DNA from: Christensenella hongkongensis | GTDB taxonomy: Bacteria; Bacillota; Clostridia; Christensenellales; Christensenellaceae | Direction: 5' to 3' | DNA length: 64,000 nt | Assembly: GCF_000981035.1 (NCBI RefSeq) | Contig: NZ_LAYJ01000053.1 | Span: 22,529 to 86,528 of the forward strand | In this document: in pieces, positions 1 through 5,707 of the stretch | How the letters are laid out: each line of letters starts with the position of its first letter | Numbering within the stretch: position 1 is the first letter of the stretch | Made by a program: the position numbers and the translations under genes | Notes under the pieces: generated by a model | The model's database searches: none | What the model was told of the DNA's origin: nothing | What the model saw: only the letters and a program-made list of their open reading frames with translations

Positions 1-216
1 AGTGCGGCAGTTGAACGCTTGCAAAAGGAAGAGAGCGTCACGCAAATTTATCATGTGTCAGGGAAAAACAAGCTGCATGTGCACGCCGTCACTGCCGGCA
101 ATGATGAAATGGAGCTGTTTTTAAGCAACGTCATCTATCAGCTTCCAGGGGTTACCAGCCTTTCGTGCAATATTATTTTGTCCCGTATCAAAGATATCAA
201 AGGCCTGCGTTTGTAA
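1..216 (+). CDS. Lrp/AsnC-family transcriptional regulator, C-terminal part
   Basis: Partial gene running in from the left edge; the first base starts a codon and 71 residues are visible before TAA. The segment reads as the ligand-sensing RAM/ACT-like domain of Lrp/AsnC regulators: a beta strand around LHVHAVTA, a helix with many hydrophobics, then LPGVTSLSCNIILSRIKD, which matches the usual 'pGV..~.T.ivl..~k' ending of the family. The DNA-binding N-terminus lies outside the window, so the regulon and effector cannot be stated. A good terminator follows about 110 bases downstream, so this is the last gene of its transcript. Confidence 0.72.
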   Translation, partial: SAAVERLQKEESVTQIYHVSGKNKLHVHAVTAGNDEMELFLSNVIYQLPGVTSLSCNIILSRIKDIKGLRL

Positions 217-325
217 AGCGTGCTGATTTGTTAATATTTATTTCATTAAATTGACATTTCCTATTCATATCTGTGTCGTAATATAATTACTATAGTAAAC
301 TTTTTCATTTTTCTTCCTTATAACG

Positions 326-353
326 GGCGCTCCTTTGCAGGGAGCGCCTTTTT
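326..353 (+). terminator. Rho-independent terminator after the Lrp/AsnC gene
   Basis: Perfect 8-bp stem GGCGCTCC/GGAGCGCC (326-333 with 341-348) followed by TTTTT. It lies about 110 bases after the regulator stop. Bases 354-612 hold no gene that I can support. Confidence 0.88.
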
Positions 354-612
354 AAATCCCATTGTTTAAAAAAATATTGTTCACCCAATACTGCATCCTC
401 ATACTCTGGATATGATACGGTTTGCGATTGAAGTTTCATTTCCCATAAAGTCATGTCCCGTTTTCCGGTCTATTATGCAGTTTTTGAAAGATATTCCGAA
501 AGGAAAAGGGCTGTTCTTTTGAAGTTAAATATAAACCTGGAACAATAGAGCCTCCCTGTTTTTTAGAACAGCCATGCGCCAATGATTAATTCCCCGGCCC
601 ATACAGGTGGGG

Positions 613-643
613 AAAATATAAAAGAGCGGGGATTTCTCCCCGC
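613..643 (-). terminator. Terminator of the tail-collar gene
   Basis: Stem GCGGGGA/TCCCCGC (626-632 with 637-643). Read on the minus strand it is followed by a T-rich tract (CTCTTTTATATTTT). It sits six bases past the stop codon of the tail-collar gene. Confidence 0.85.
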
Positions 644-648
644 CTTTC

Positions 649-1419
649 CTAATATTTGATGATGTAGTTACATACAAGGTAGGGCTGTAGGTTGTTGTGC
701 GTTTGGCCGCCGCCAGTATAGCTTGTGCTTTGTGGACCGGATGTCTTCCCCGTCTGATAGGGGAATACCGTTGCTGCAGCGCCAATATAGTTAGTAAGAA
801 ATGTATGGCTATGTGACGGTATTTCCGCAATCGTCAATGTATGCTTTTCCTCGCCGCCGGTCTTGCCAAGCGTGTCAAATGTACCGGCATCCTTGCCGAT
901 GCCCACGCGTCCACGCATATCCGGCACACGGAAGGTACCTGCTTCATCGTTCGTTTCATTATATTTTGTTCCAATCGTTTCATACAGCTTTGCATAATTA
1001 CCGTTTGCAGGATAGCTCGTTCCGTCACACCACAGATAGCCTGCCGGAAGAATGCCGCCCGCAAAAAACTTCATACAGCCTGCTGGCTCCTGTGCAGCCT
1101 CTGCTATGTCTTTTGCCGCTGCCGCTGCTGCTTGCGCTGCCACCGCCTTTGCGTCCGCCGTTGCCGCATCGGTTTTTGCTTCGCTTGCCGTGGCCTGCGC
1201 GTTATTCGCCGTACCAAGCACGCCGTTTACCGTTGCTCCAAGGGTTGTCACGGATGCTGCCGACGCATAATACGTCGATTCGTTGCCGCCGAGTTTAACC
1301 GCGTTTTCCGCAAACTGGCTTCCCGTCGCACTATCCGCATGCTCGGCATTTTTCACCACCCCCGCATGCTCGCTCGCATACTCCGTCTTTGTCATATAAT
1401 CCAAAATTTTTTCGTCCAT
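649..1419 (-). CDS. Phage tail-collar domain protein (microcystin-dependent-protein-like), orphan
   Basis: 256 residues. The N-terminal half is a helical, Ala-rich stalk (about residues 40-115, repeated AKTDAATADAKAVAAQ-like pattern). The C-terminal half is a phage tail collar domain, recognised by the pattern GGILPAGYLWCDG, FRVPDMRGRVGIGKD and IPSHSHTF. Such domains cap short tail fibres and contact receptors. The start at 1419 is chosen because GAAGGAATAAAG precedes it; the frame stays open for 63 more codons upstream with a hydrophobic stretch but no better ribosome site. No other phage structural gene is nearby, so this is either a cargo gene or a prophage remnant. Its own terminator follows immediately. 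Confidence 0.75.
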   Translation of the reverse strand: MDEKILDYMTKTEYASEHAGVVKNAEHADSATGSQFAENAVKLGGNESTYYASAASVTTLGATVNGVLGTANNAQATASEAKTDAATADAKAVAAQAAAAAAKDIAEAAQEPAGCMKFFAGGILPAGYLWCDGTSYPANGNYAKLYETIGTKYNETNDEAGTFRVPDMRGRVGIGKDAGTFDTLGKTGGEEKHTLTIAEIPSHSHTFLTNYIGAAATVFPYQTGKTSGPQSTSYTGGGQTHNNLQPYLVCNYIIKY

Positions 1420-1702
1420 CTTTATTCCTTCTTTCCGTTGCTTTTTGAGAACATTCCCGCGCGCCGGTCTGTCTTCTGCTATTAATGATAACAGTACCTG
1501 TGCGACATTGCCCGCCATCCAGCAGACATAAGAAAAGACATTGAGCAAAGCGTGCGTCCCAAAGGAAACTGCCCAGACAATGCTATGATAAAAAACTTTT
1601 TCAGGCATTTAAAGAGTGAGTCATTATATTGACAGGAATTTGATTCTATGGAGCAGTTTAAAGAGCAACTTATAAGAATATTGCAGGAGGAAAAACTAAA
1701 AA

Positions 1703-1733
1703 GCTTGCCGTCTGCGAATCGCAGGCTGCAAGC
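1703..1733. repeat. Interrupted stem-loop in intergenic DNA
   Basis: GCTTGC (1703-1708) pairs with GCAAGC (1728-1733), and inside it CTGCG (1712-1716) pairs with CGCAG (1720-1724). It sits in the gene-poor stretch 1420-1800. There is no T-run, so it is not an obvious terminator. A 58-codon ORF from 1648 reads through it, but I do not trust that ORF. Confidence 0.4.
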
Positions 1734-1798
1734 CCTTCCGCTTTTCCATGTCTTTCAAAACAGAACATTTTCGAGTATAAAAACTCCATATAATAAAA

Positions 1799-1834
1799 AC
1801 AAATCCCTAAAACCACATGGTTAAAGGGATTTTT
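1799..1834 (-). terminator. Terminator of the tRNA-Thr transcription unit
   Basis: AAATCCCT (1801-1808) pairs with AGGGATTT (1825-1832) and AACC with GGTT inside it. On the minus strand the stem is followed by TTTGTTTTTATT. It lies directly after the tRNA 3' end, so it is the original host terminator, which puts the host side of the junction to the left. Confidence 0.8.
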
Positions 1835-1883
1835 GGAGCTGATGACGGGATTTGAACCCGTGACCTCGTCCTTACCAAGGCAG
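1834..1883 (-). other. Attachment site: 3' half of tRNA-Thr(GGU), element junction
   Basis: Read on the minus strand this is the 3' half of a threonine tRNA: anticodon loop TTGGTAA (anticodon GGT), GGACG anticodon-stem strand, variable GAGGT-like segment (1862-1866 on plus), T arm with GGTTCAAAT loop, 3' acceptor strand CATCAGC and encoded CCA. The matching 5' half is absent. The bases 5' of the loop are CTGCC, which cannot pair fully with GGACG, and no D arm or 5' acceptor strand follows. This is the signature of a crossover inside CCTTGGTAAGG, with tRNA sequence on one side and integrated DNA on the other. A reconstituted full tRNA-Thr was not found elsewhere in the window. Confidence 0.7.
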
Positions 1884-1913
1884 TAGTTGGCACTTTGTTT
1901 CGTGCAAAAACTG

Positions 1914-2030
1914 TTAAAAGAATAATTTCAATGCAATACGCGACGTTCCGCGAAACGCATGGTTGAGGCGTTTTTGGACATCGCGTATATTTTTTGCGTC
2001 GAATTGTGCAATAGATGAAAAATTTGTGAT
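1914..2030 (-). pseudogene. Possible tyrosine-integrase C-terminal remnant
   Basis: An open stretch of 38 codons with no start, ending in TAA at 1914-1916. It contains AKNIRDVQKRLNHA, which resembles the 'i.~VQ.~LGH' box near the C-terminus of phage and ICE tyrosine recombinases. Position and direction fit: integrase genes usually end right beside the attachment site, and this one would end about 30 bases from the tRNA half. Only the tail is present, the final LGH has become LNH, and no tyrosine nucleophile can be placed. The match is short, so this is a suggestion only. Confidence 0.3.
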
Positions 2031-2113
2031 TTATGAGCAAAACCTAGTTTTATGAGCAAAATTTATGAGCAAAACAAGAGCGAAGAAAAAAATGAGTAAT
2101 TTTTGCTCATAAA
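2030..2113. repeat. Iteron-like repeats TTTATGAGCAAAA
   Basis: Three direct copies of TTTATGAGCAAAA (2030-2042, 2049-2061, 2062-2074) and one inverted copy (2101-2113, TTTTGCTCATAAA). They lie between the attachment site and parA. Such arrays serve as arm sites for integrases, as partition sites or as replication iterons; which applies here is not decided by sequence. Confidence 0.7.
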
Positions 2114-2118
2114 ATCAA

Positions 2119-2129
2119 AAGGCAGTAGT
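2119..2129. repeat. Second copy of AAGGCAGTAGT beside the attachment site
   Basis: The 11-mer AAGGCAGTAGT at the junction (1877-1887) recurs here in the same direction, 242 bases away, on the far side of the iteron array. The two copies bracket the integrase-like remnant. It may be a leftover core site. Confidence 0.45.
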
Positions 2130-2255
2130 CAGTGGCTCAAAAATATAGATATTTCATATTTGCACATATACCTTATTTAAAACATATTCTGGTTTGAAAT
2201 TGAATTTAATAGGCATAAAGGAAACAAATAAACGGAAGAAATCTCTTGATAATAA

Positions 2256-2296
2256 TGTATAATACAAAAGCCGTTTGCGAGAGCAAGCGGCTTTTG
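2256..2296 (+). promoter_or_regulatory. parA leader: -10 box followed at once by a terminator-like hairpin
   Basis: TATAAT at 2258-2263 is followed three bases later by a 13-bp stem (2266-2278 with 2283-2295, one G-T pair, loop GAGA) ending in CTTTT. The parA ribosome site AAAGGAGG comes about 17 bases after the hairpin. If transcription starts just downstream of the -10 box, the hairpin forms the 5' end of the mRNA; if it starts further upstream, the hairpin could act as an attenuator. Confidence 0.45.
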
Positions 2297-2326
2297 CATA
2301 TATTTCAAGTAAAAGGAGGAACGAAT

Positions 2327-3145
2327 ATGACGAAAGTGATCGCCCTTGCCAATCAAAAGGGCGGCGTGGGTAAAACAACGACAACGGCCAATCTTGGGAT
2401 CGGACTTGCCCGGAACGGCAAAAAAGTGCTGCTTGTAGACGCGGACGCACAGGGTAATCTAACGGACAGCCTCGGCTGGCATGAGCCGGATAACCTACAT
2501 ACAACTCTTGCAACCGTAATGGGAAAAATCATCACGGACGAACCGCTCCAAAAGAGAGAAGGTATCCTGCAACATGCGGAAGGCATAGACCTGCTCCCGG
2601 CAAATATTGAATTATCCGCAATGGAAGTTTCGCTTGTCAACACGATGAGCCGTGAGACTATCATGCGGAATTATCTGGAGGAAGTCAAGAAGGATTATGA
2701 TTATGTCCTTATCGACTGTATGCCGTCTCTCGGCATGGTAACGGTCAATGCCCTGACTGCGGCGGACAGCGTATTGATCCCGGTGCAGGCACATTATCTT
2801 CCTGTAAAAGGGATGAGCCAGTTATTGCAGACGATCAGCCGTGTAAAACGGAATACGAACCCTGATCTCAGGATAGAGGGCGTCCTGCTTACGATGGTAG
2901 ACGGACGCACGAACCTTTCAAAAGATATTTCTTTTATCCTGCGGCGGGATTTCGGGGATAAACTCAAAGTATTCAAAACAGAGATACCAATGGCGGTAAA
3001 AGTCGCGGAAACGAGTGCAGAGGGAAAGAGTATCTATGAATATGATAAGAGCGGACGCGCGGCGGCAGCATACGAAGCCTTAACGAAGGAGGTAATGAGA
3101 AATGGCAAGCAGCGTGAGAAACATCAAGTTGGCCTCAGTCGATGA
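2327..3145 (+). CDS. parA: ParA-family partition ATPase
   Basis: 272 residues, the usual length for plasmid and ICE ParA/Soj ATPases. The deviant Walker A box QKGGVGKTTT is at residues 10-19, DADAQGN (A' motif) at about 40 and the Walker B-type LIDCMPSLG at about 125. It binds ATP and DNA non-specifically and works with ParB to hold or segregate the excised circular element. The start at 2327 is chosen over the upstream ATG because AAAGGAGGAACGAAT precedes it. The 3' end overlaps parB by 44 bases, so the two are translationally coupled. Confidence 0.93.
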   Translation: MTKVIALANQKGGVGKTTTTANLGIGLARNGKKVLLVDADAQGNLTDSLGWHEPDNLHTTLATVMGKIITDEPLQKREGILQHAEGIDLLPANIELSAMEVSLVNTMSRETIMRNYLEEVKKDYDYVLIDCMPSLGMVTVNALTAADSVLIPVQAHYLPVKGMSQLLQTISRVKRNTNPDLRIEGVLLTMVDGRTNLSKDISFILRRDFGDKLKVFKTEIPMAVKVAETSAEGKSIYEYDKSGRAAAAYEALTKEVMRNGKQREKHQVGLSR

Positions 3146-4052
3146 CCTATTCTCCAGTGAAGCAGACAGGCAAGACGCGAAACACGAAAAAGTAATTGAG
3201 ATTCCAATGGAAAAAATCAGCGAAAACCCGGACAACCCATTTCAGGTGCGGAACGATGAGGAAATGGCGAAAATGGTGGAGAGCGTAAAAGAATACGGCA
3301 TTTTGAATCCCGCGCTTGTCCGTCCCAAACAAGACGGCGGTTATGAGCTTGTGGCAGGCCACCGCAGAAAATTTTCAGGGCTAAAAGCAGGATTGCAAAC
3401 CCTTCCCTGTATCGTGCGAAACCTCACAGATGATGAAGCCGCGATTGCCATGGTGGATAGCAACTTGCAGCGTGAAAATATCCTGCCAAGCGAACGGGCA
3501 AAGGCATATAAACTGAAATTGGAGGCAGTCAAAAGGCAAGGCGGCAGACCATCTAAAGAAAATGGTGGCCAACTTGACCACCATTTAATAAAAGGTAAAT
3601 CAATAGACTTACTTGCCGAAGAGGGACAAGATAGCGCAAAACAAATACAGCGATATATCCGCTTAACCGAACTGATCCCGCCATTGATGCAAATGGTAGA
3701 CGATAAAAAGATCGCCCTTAACCCCGCCTATGAGTTGTCCTTTCTTCCTTCACCGTTACAGGAGAATTTGTTAGAGGTTATAGAACAGGAAGAAAGCACG
3801 CCGTCCCTCGCCCAAGCTCAGCGGCTGAAAAAGGCAGCACAGGCTGGAAAGCTTGACCGAAACGGCATAGAGCTTGTGTTGCAGGAGGAACGCCCGCAGG
3901 ACTATAAGCTCACCATTGCGGGAGATAAGCTTAATAAATACTTCCCAAGAGATTACACGCCGAAACAAAAGGAGGAGATCATCTTCAAGGCGCTCGACCT
4001 GTATTACAGGAAACTGGAACGGGCGAAACAGGCGCGGGAATATGAACGGTAA
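3102..4052 (+). CDS. parB: ParB/RepB/Spo0J-family partition protein
   Basis: 316 residues. The N-terminal ParB nuclease-like/CTPase domain shows ENPDNPFQVR, the GHRR box (VAGHRRK) near residue 87 and NLQRENILPSERA near 122. A central helix-turn-helix region follows, then a C-terminal helical part. It binds a parS-like centromere and stimulates ParA. It overlaps parA in a different frame and is followed by a strong terminator, so parAB is a self-contained unit. An insertion rich in Gly/His/Lys (GGRPSKENGGQLDHH) around residues 150-165 is common in ICE ParB proteins and probably loop. Confidence 0.93.
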   Translation: MASSVRNIKLASVDDLFSSEADRQDAKHEKVIEIPMEKISENPDNPFQVRNDEEMAKMVESVKEYGILNPALVRPKQDGGYELVAGHRRKFSGLKAGLQTLPCIVRNLTDDEAAIAMVDSNLQRENILPSERAKAYKLKLEAVKRQGGRPSKENGGQLDHHLIKGKSIDLLAEEGQDSAKQIQRYIRLTELIPPLMQMVDDKKIALNPAYELSFLPSPLQENLLEVIEQEESTPSLAQAQRLKKAAQAGKLDRNGIELVLQEERPQDYKLTIAGDKLNKYFPRDYTPKQKEEIIFKALDLYYRKLERAKQAREYER

Positions 4053-4087
4053 AAGCCTTGTGTTATGCGCAGACGCAAGGCTTTTTC
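4051..4087 (+). terminator. Terminator of parAB
   Basis: Perfect 10-bp stem AAAAGCCTTG/CAAGGCTTTT (4051-4060 with 4076-4085) with a 15-base loop, running into CTTTTTCT. It begins inside the parB stop codon. Confidence 0.85.
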
Positions 4088-4118
4088 TATGCCCTTTTCA
4101 CCGGGGAGGTGATGAAAC

Positions 4119-4307
4119 GTGTATTTTACAGAGGGCAAAGACTTAGAATACGAAAAAATGATGCGGGAAATCCCGGGATTTAACCGCGGGGAAATTAAAC
4201 CGCAAGAAAAGAAACAGTGTTCCTCCCGCCTTACATATAATCGGAAAAAATGCCTGCAAAAGAGAAAAGGTAAGCCCGGGGAGAAGTCTGTCCTTTTGCA
4301 AAAATGA
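4119..4307 (+). CDS. Small basic ICE protein, unknown function, GTG start
   Basis: 62 residues, opening MYFTEGKDLEYEKMMREIPGF and then strongly basic. GTG is chosen as start because GGGGAGGTGATG lies seven bases upstream. Short proteins opening with a Y-F-T-E-G-like motif are often found after parB in clostridial ICEs, to my recollection, but no function is known to me. The frame continues past the TGA with coding-looking sequence (see next entry), so the gene could be the front part of a longer, interrupted one. Confidence 0.55.
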   Translation: MYFTEGKDLEYEKMMREIPGFNRGEIKPQEKKQCSSRLTYNRKKCLQKRKGKPGEKSVLLQK

Positions 4308-4460
4308 GGTGACATAGTTTTTCCCCCTTCCCCTTACAAACCCCAACCCTGTTACCTGCCGTATTACCAACCGAAAGAAGAATTTCAGGCATTAGACAAC
4401 AAAGCAGAATCAGAATATAATGGTGGCAAATACGAGGGAAAGGGGCAGCAGTTACAATGA
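4308..4460 (+). pseudogene. In-frame continuation after TGA, Pro/Tyr-rich, no start codon
   Basis: Directly after the TGA at 4305-4307 the same frame stays open for 50 codons, giving a Pro/Tyr-rich stretch (PYKPQPCYLPYYQPK) and then a charged tail, ending in TGA at 4458-4460 that overlaps the ATG of the next gene. There is no ATG, GTG or TTG at its head. A GAGGTGA ribosome-like site spans the stop, with ATA as the only near start. Either an internal stop has split one gene, or a small gene uses an unusual start. Its close coupling to the next gene argues that the frame was used. Confidence 0.35.
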
Positions 4461-5065
4461 AGCGTAAGAGAATTGTCATTATAGCAGCGGCAGGGATAGC
4501 CGCAGGTATTATAGCGGTCAGTATAGCAGGAAGCCAGAACAAACAAGCGGAAATTATATCAGGTCCTACAAGCGCACCTACAACAACAGCTACAGCAGGC
4601 GCATTGGCAATCCCGTCTCCTGAACCAAGCCGTGGTCAGTCATTTGCTCCAACGGCCTCCGCATCGGTGACAGGAAACAATGAGGAAAGCATACAAAGCA
4701 TTGGACAGGGAAAAGATAACACGGTGAAAAGTAACGAAAGTTCAAGCACGTCAAATCCCAAAGGTACGCAAACCAGAACAGATCATTCTTTGTACGAATC
4801 ACAATCTACTTCCCAATCGGCTGCTGTACCGGAAAATGGGCCTACTTCGGAATCAAATCCCGATCCGCTTCCGGCATCTACTCCACAGCCTACGCCTGCC
4901 CCAGCTCCACAGCCTACGGCAGAACCTACGCCGCAGCCAACAGCCTCCAAACAAGATATTGCGGTATGTAATACCTGCGGAGCGGAAATGACGATAGACA
5001 TAATCGTTGCACATGGGAAAAGCCATACGCTAAACGGAGAAAACTTCAGTTACTATGTAAAATAA
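4457..5065 (+). CDS. Membrane-anchored Pro/Thr/Ser-rich exported protein with CxxC tail
   Basis: 202 residues. A basic start (MKRKR) and one hydrophobic segment at residues 6-23 form a signal anchor. Residues 30-165 are low-complexity, rich in Ser, Thr, Pro and Gln, with PTP/PAP repeats typical of a wall-spanning stalk. The end is a compact domain with CNTCGAEM and GKSHTLNGENF. Nothing in it marks an enzyme. It overlaps the preceding frame by four bases and may be a surface component of the transfer machinery or exclusion system; that is inference. Confidence 0.6.
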   Translation: MKRKRIVIIAAAGIAAGIIAVSIAGSQNKQAEIISGPTSAPTTTATAGALAIPSPEPSRGQSFAPTASASVTGNNEESIQSIGQGKDNTVKSNESSSTSNPKGTQTRTDHSLYESQSTSQSAAVPENGPTSESNPDPLPASTPQPTPAPAPQPTAEPTPQPTASKQDIAVCNTCGAEMTIDIIVAHGKSHTLNGENFSYYVK

Positions 5066-5087
5066 GCGAAATTATGCAGTTGATATG

Positions 5088-5096
5088 TGGTATAAT
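5088..5096 (+). promoter_or_regulatory. Extended -10 promoter of the first ParE-like module
   Basis: TGGTATAAT, a TGn extended -10 box, 30 bases ahead of the antitoxin start. No good -35 box is seen at the proper distance. The same TGGTATAAT occurs ahead of the VbhA-like gene at 10300-10308. Confidence 0.5.
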
Positions 5097-5125
5097 AAGA
5101 AAAAGAAAGTAAGGAGGAACGCAGG

Positions 5126-5338
5126 ATGAATGCGATCAAAAATGAGTTGATCAAAAAAATCAACAGCTATCCTGATTCATACAATAAAAAAGAAATGCTT
5201 GACCGCCTTGTTATGGATACAAAGCTGGAAGAAAGCATGAAAGAGTACCAGGAAAATGGTGCGCTTTCTCACGATGAAGCCAGACGTATGATAGAAAAAC
5301 GCCAAACGGCTCTGAGAAGTGGGAAAATATTGCTATGA
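5126..5338 (+). CDS. Putative antitoxin of a ParE/RelE-type module (copy 1)
   Basis: 70 residues, charged and helical, starting after AAGGAGGAACGCAGG. It has a conserved-looking stretch EYQENGALSHDEARRMIEKR. It overlaps the following toxin gene by four bases (ATGATA/TGA arrangement), the standard antitoxin-first order. A homologous pair lies at 10608-11104: there the same slot reads EYLKNGGISDSEMQQRLQDKY. Its family is not named with confidence; it probably neutralises the toxin by direct binding and represses the promoter just upstream. Confidence 0.65.
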   Translation: MNAIKNELIKKINSYPDSYNKKEMLDRLVMDTKLEESMKEYQENGALSHDEARRMIEKRQTALRSGKILL

Positions 5339-5628
5339 TACTGAAATGGACAGAGCAGGCGTTACAGGATATTGATGATATCATGCTTTTTATCGCAAAA
5401 GATAATGTAGAACGGGCAATATCGTTTACAGATGAATTAATGGAGCAACCTAACCGCCTGATGGACAATCCATATATAGGAGTACGGTATTCAGAAGATT
5501 ATGATGAAAATATCCGGCTTCTGGTATATAAAGGGTACAATATCATTTATCAGGTGGAAAAGGAAAATATCATAGTCCATGTAGTGTATCATCATTCTAA
5601 AATACCAACAATTATCAAAATGAAATAA
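5335..5628 (+). CDS. ParE/RelE-superfamily toxin (copy 1)
   Basis: 97 residues, the normal size. It opens MILKWTEQALQDIDDIMLFIA, typical of ParE/RelE toxins (a helix after the first strand), with NVERAISFTDEL and the C-terminal strand IIYQVEKENIIVHVVYHH. ParE members poison gyrase and RelE members cut mRNA; the sequence alone does not choose between them. It is translationally coupled to the antitoxin and followed by a terminator. It shares the NVERAISFT segment exactly with the second toxin at 10814-11104, so the two modules are paralogues. Confidence 0.82.
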   Translation: MILKWTEQALQDIDDIMLFIAKDNVERAISFTDELMEQPNRLMDNPYIGVRYSEDYDENIRLLVYKGYNIIYQVEKENIIVHVVYHHSKIPTIIKMK

Positions 5629-5642
5629 AGACTTAAAATTAC

Positions 5643-5673
5643 AAAAGGCTTGCAAAAAGATGCAGGCCTTTTT
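5643..5673 (+). terminator. Terminator of toxin-antitoxin module 1
   Basis: AAAGGC and TGCA arms pair with TGCA and GGCCTTT on either side of an A-rich loop, followed by TTTTTG. It separates the module from the adhesin gene. Confidence 0.7.
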
Positions 5674-5707
5674 GTTTACCCTTTTATCTAAAAAACAGGA
5701 GGTAATT

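Noticed and set aside
251..287. TTGACA and TATAAT in the gap after the Lrp gene
   Set aside because: The boxes are 25 bases apart, too far for a sigma-A promoter, and a terminator follows without any gene.
841..1485. 214-codon plus-strand ORF opposite the tail-collar gene
   Set aside because: Shadow frame of the Ala-rich stalk; Cys/Arg-rich noise without a ribosome site.
1648..1824. 58-codon plus-strand ORF ahead of the tRNA fragment
   Set aside because: It runs through a stem-loop and ends in the tRNA terminator; weak ribosome site and no protein-like pattern.
1834..1910. Complete tRNA-Thr gene
   Set aside because: The 5' acceptor strand and D arm are missing and the anticodon stem does not pair, so it is only a 3' half.
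1807..2040. 77-codon minus-strand ORF over the attachment site
   Set aside because: It reads through the tRNA half in a frame unlike any protein; the adjoining integrase-like frame is a better explanation.
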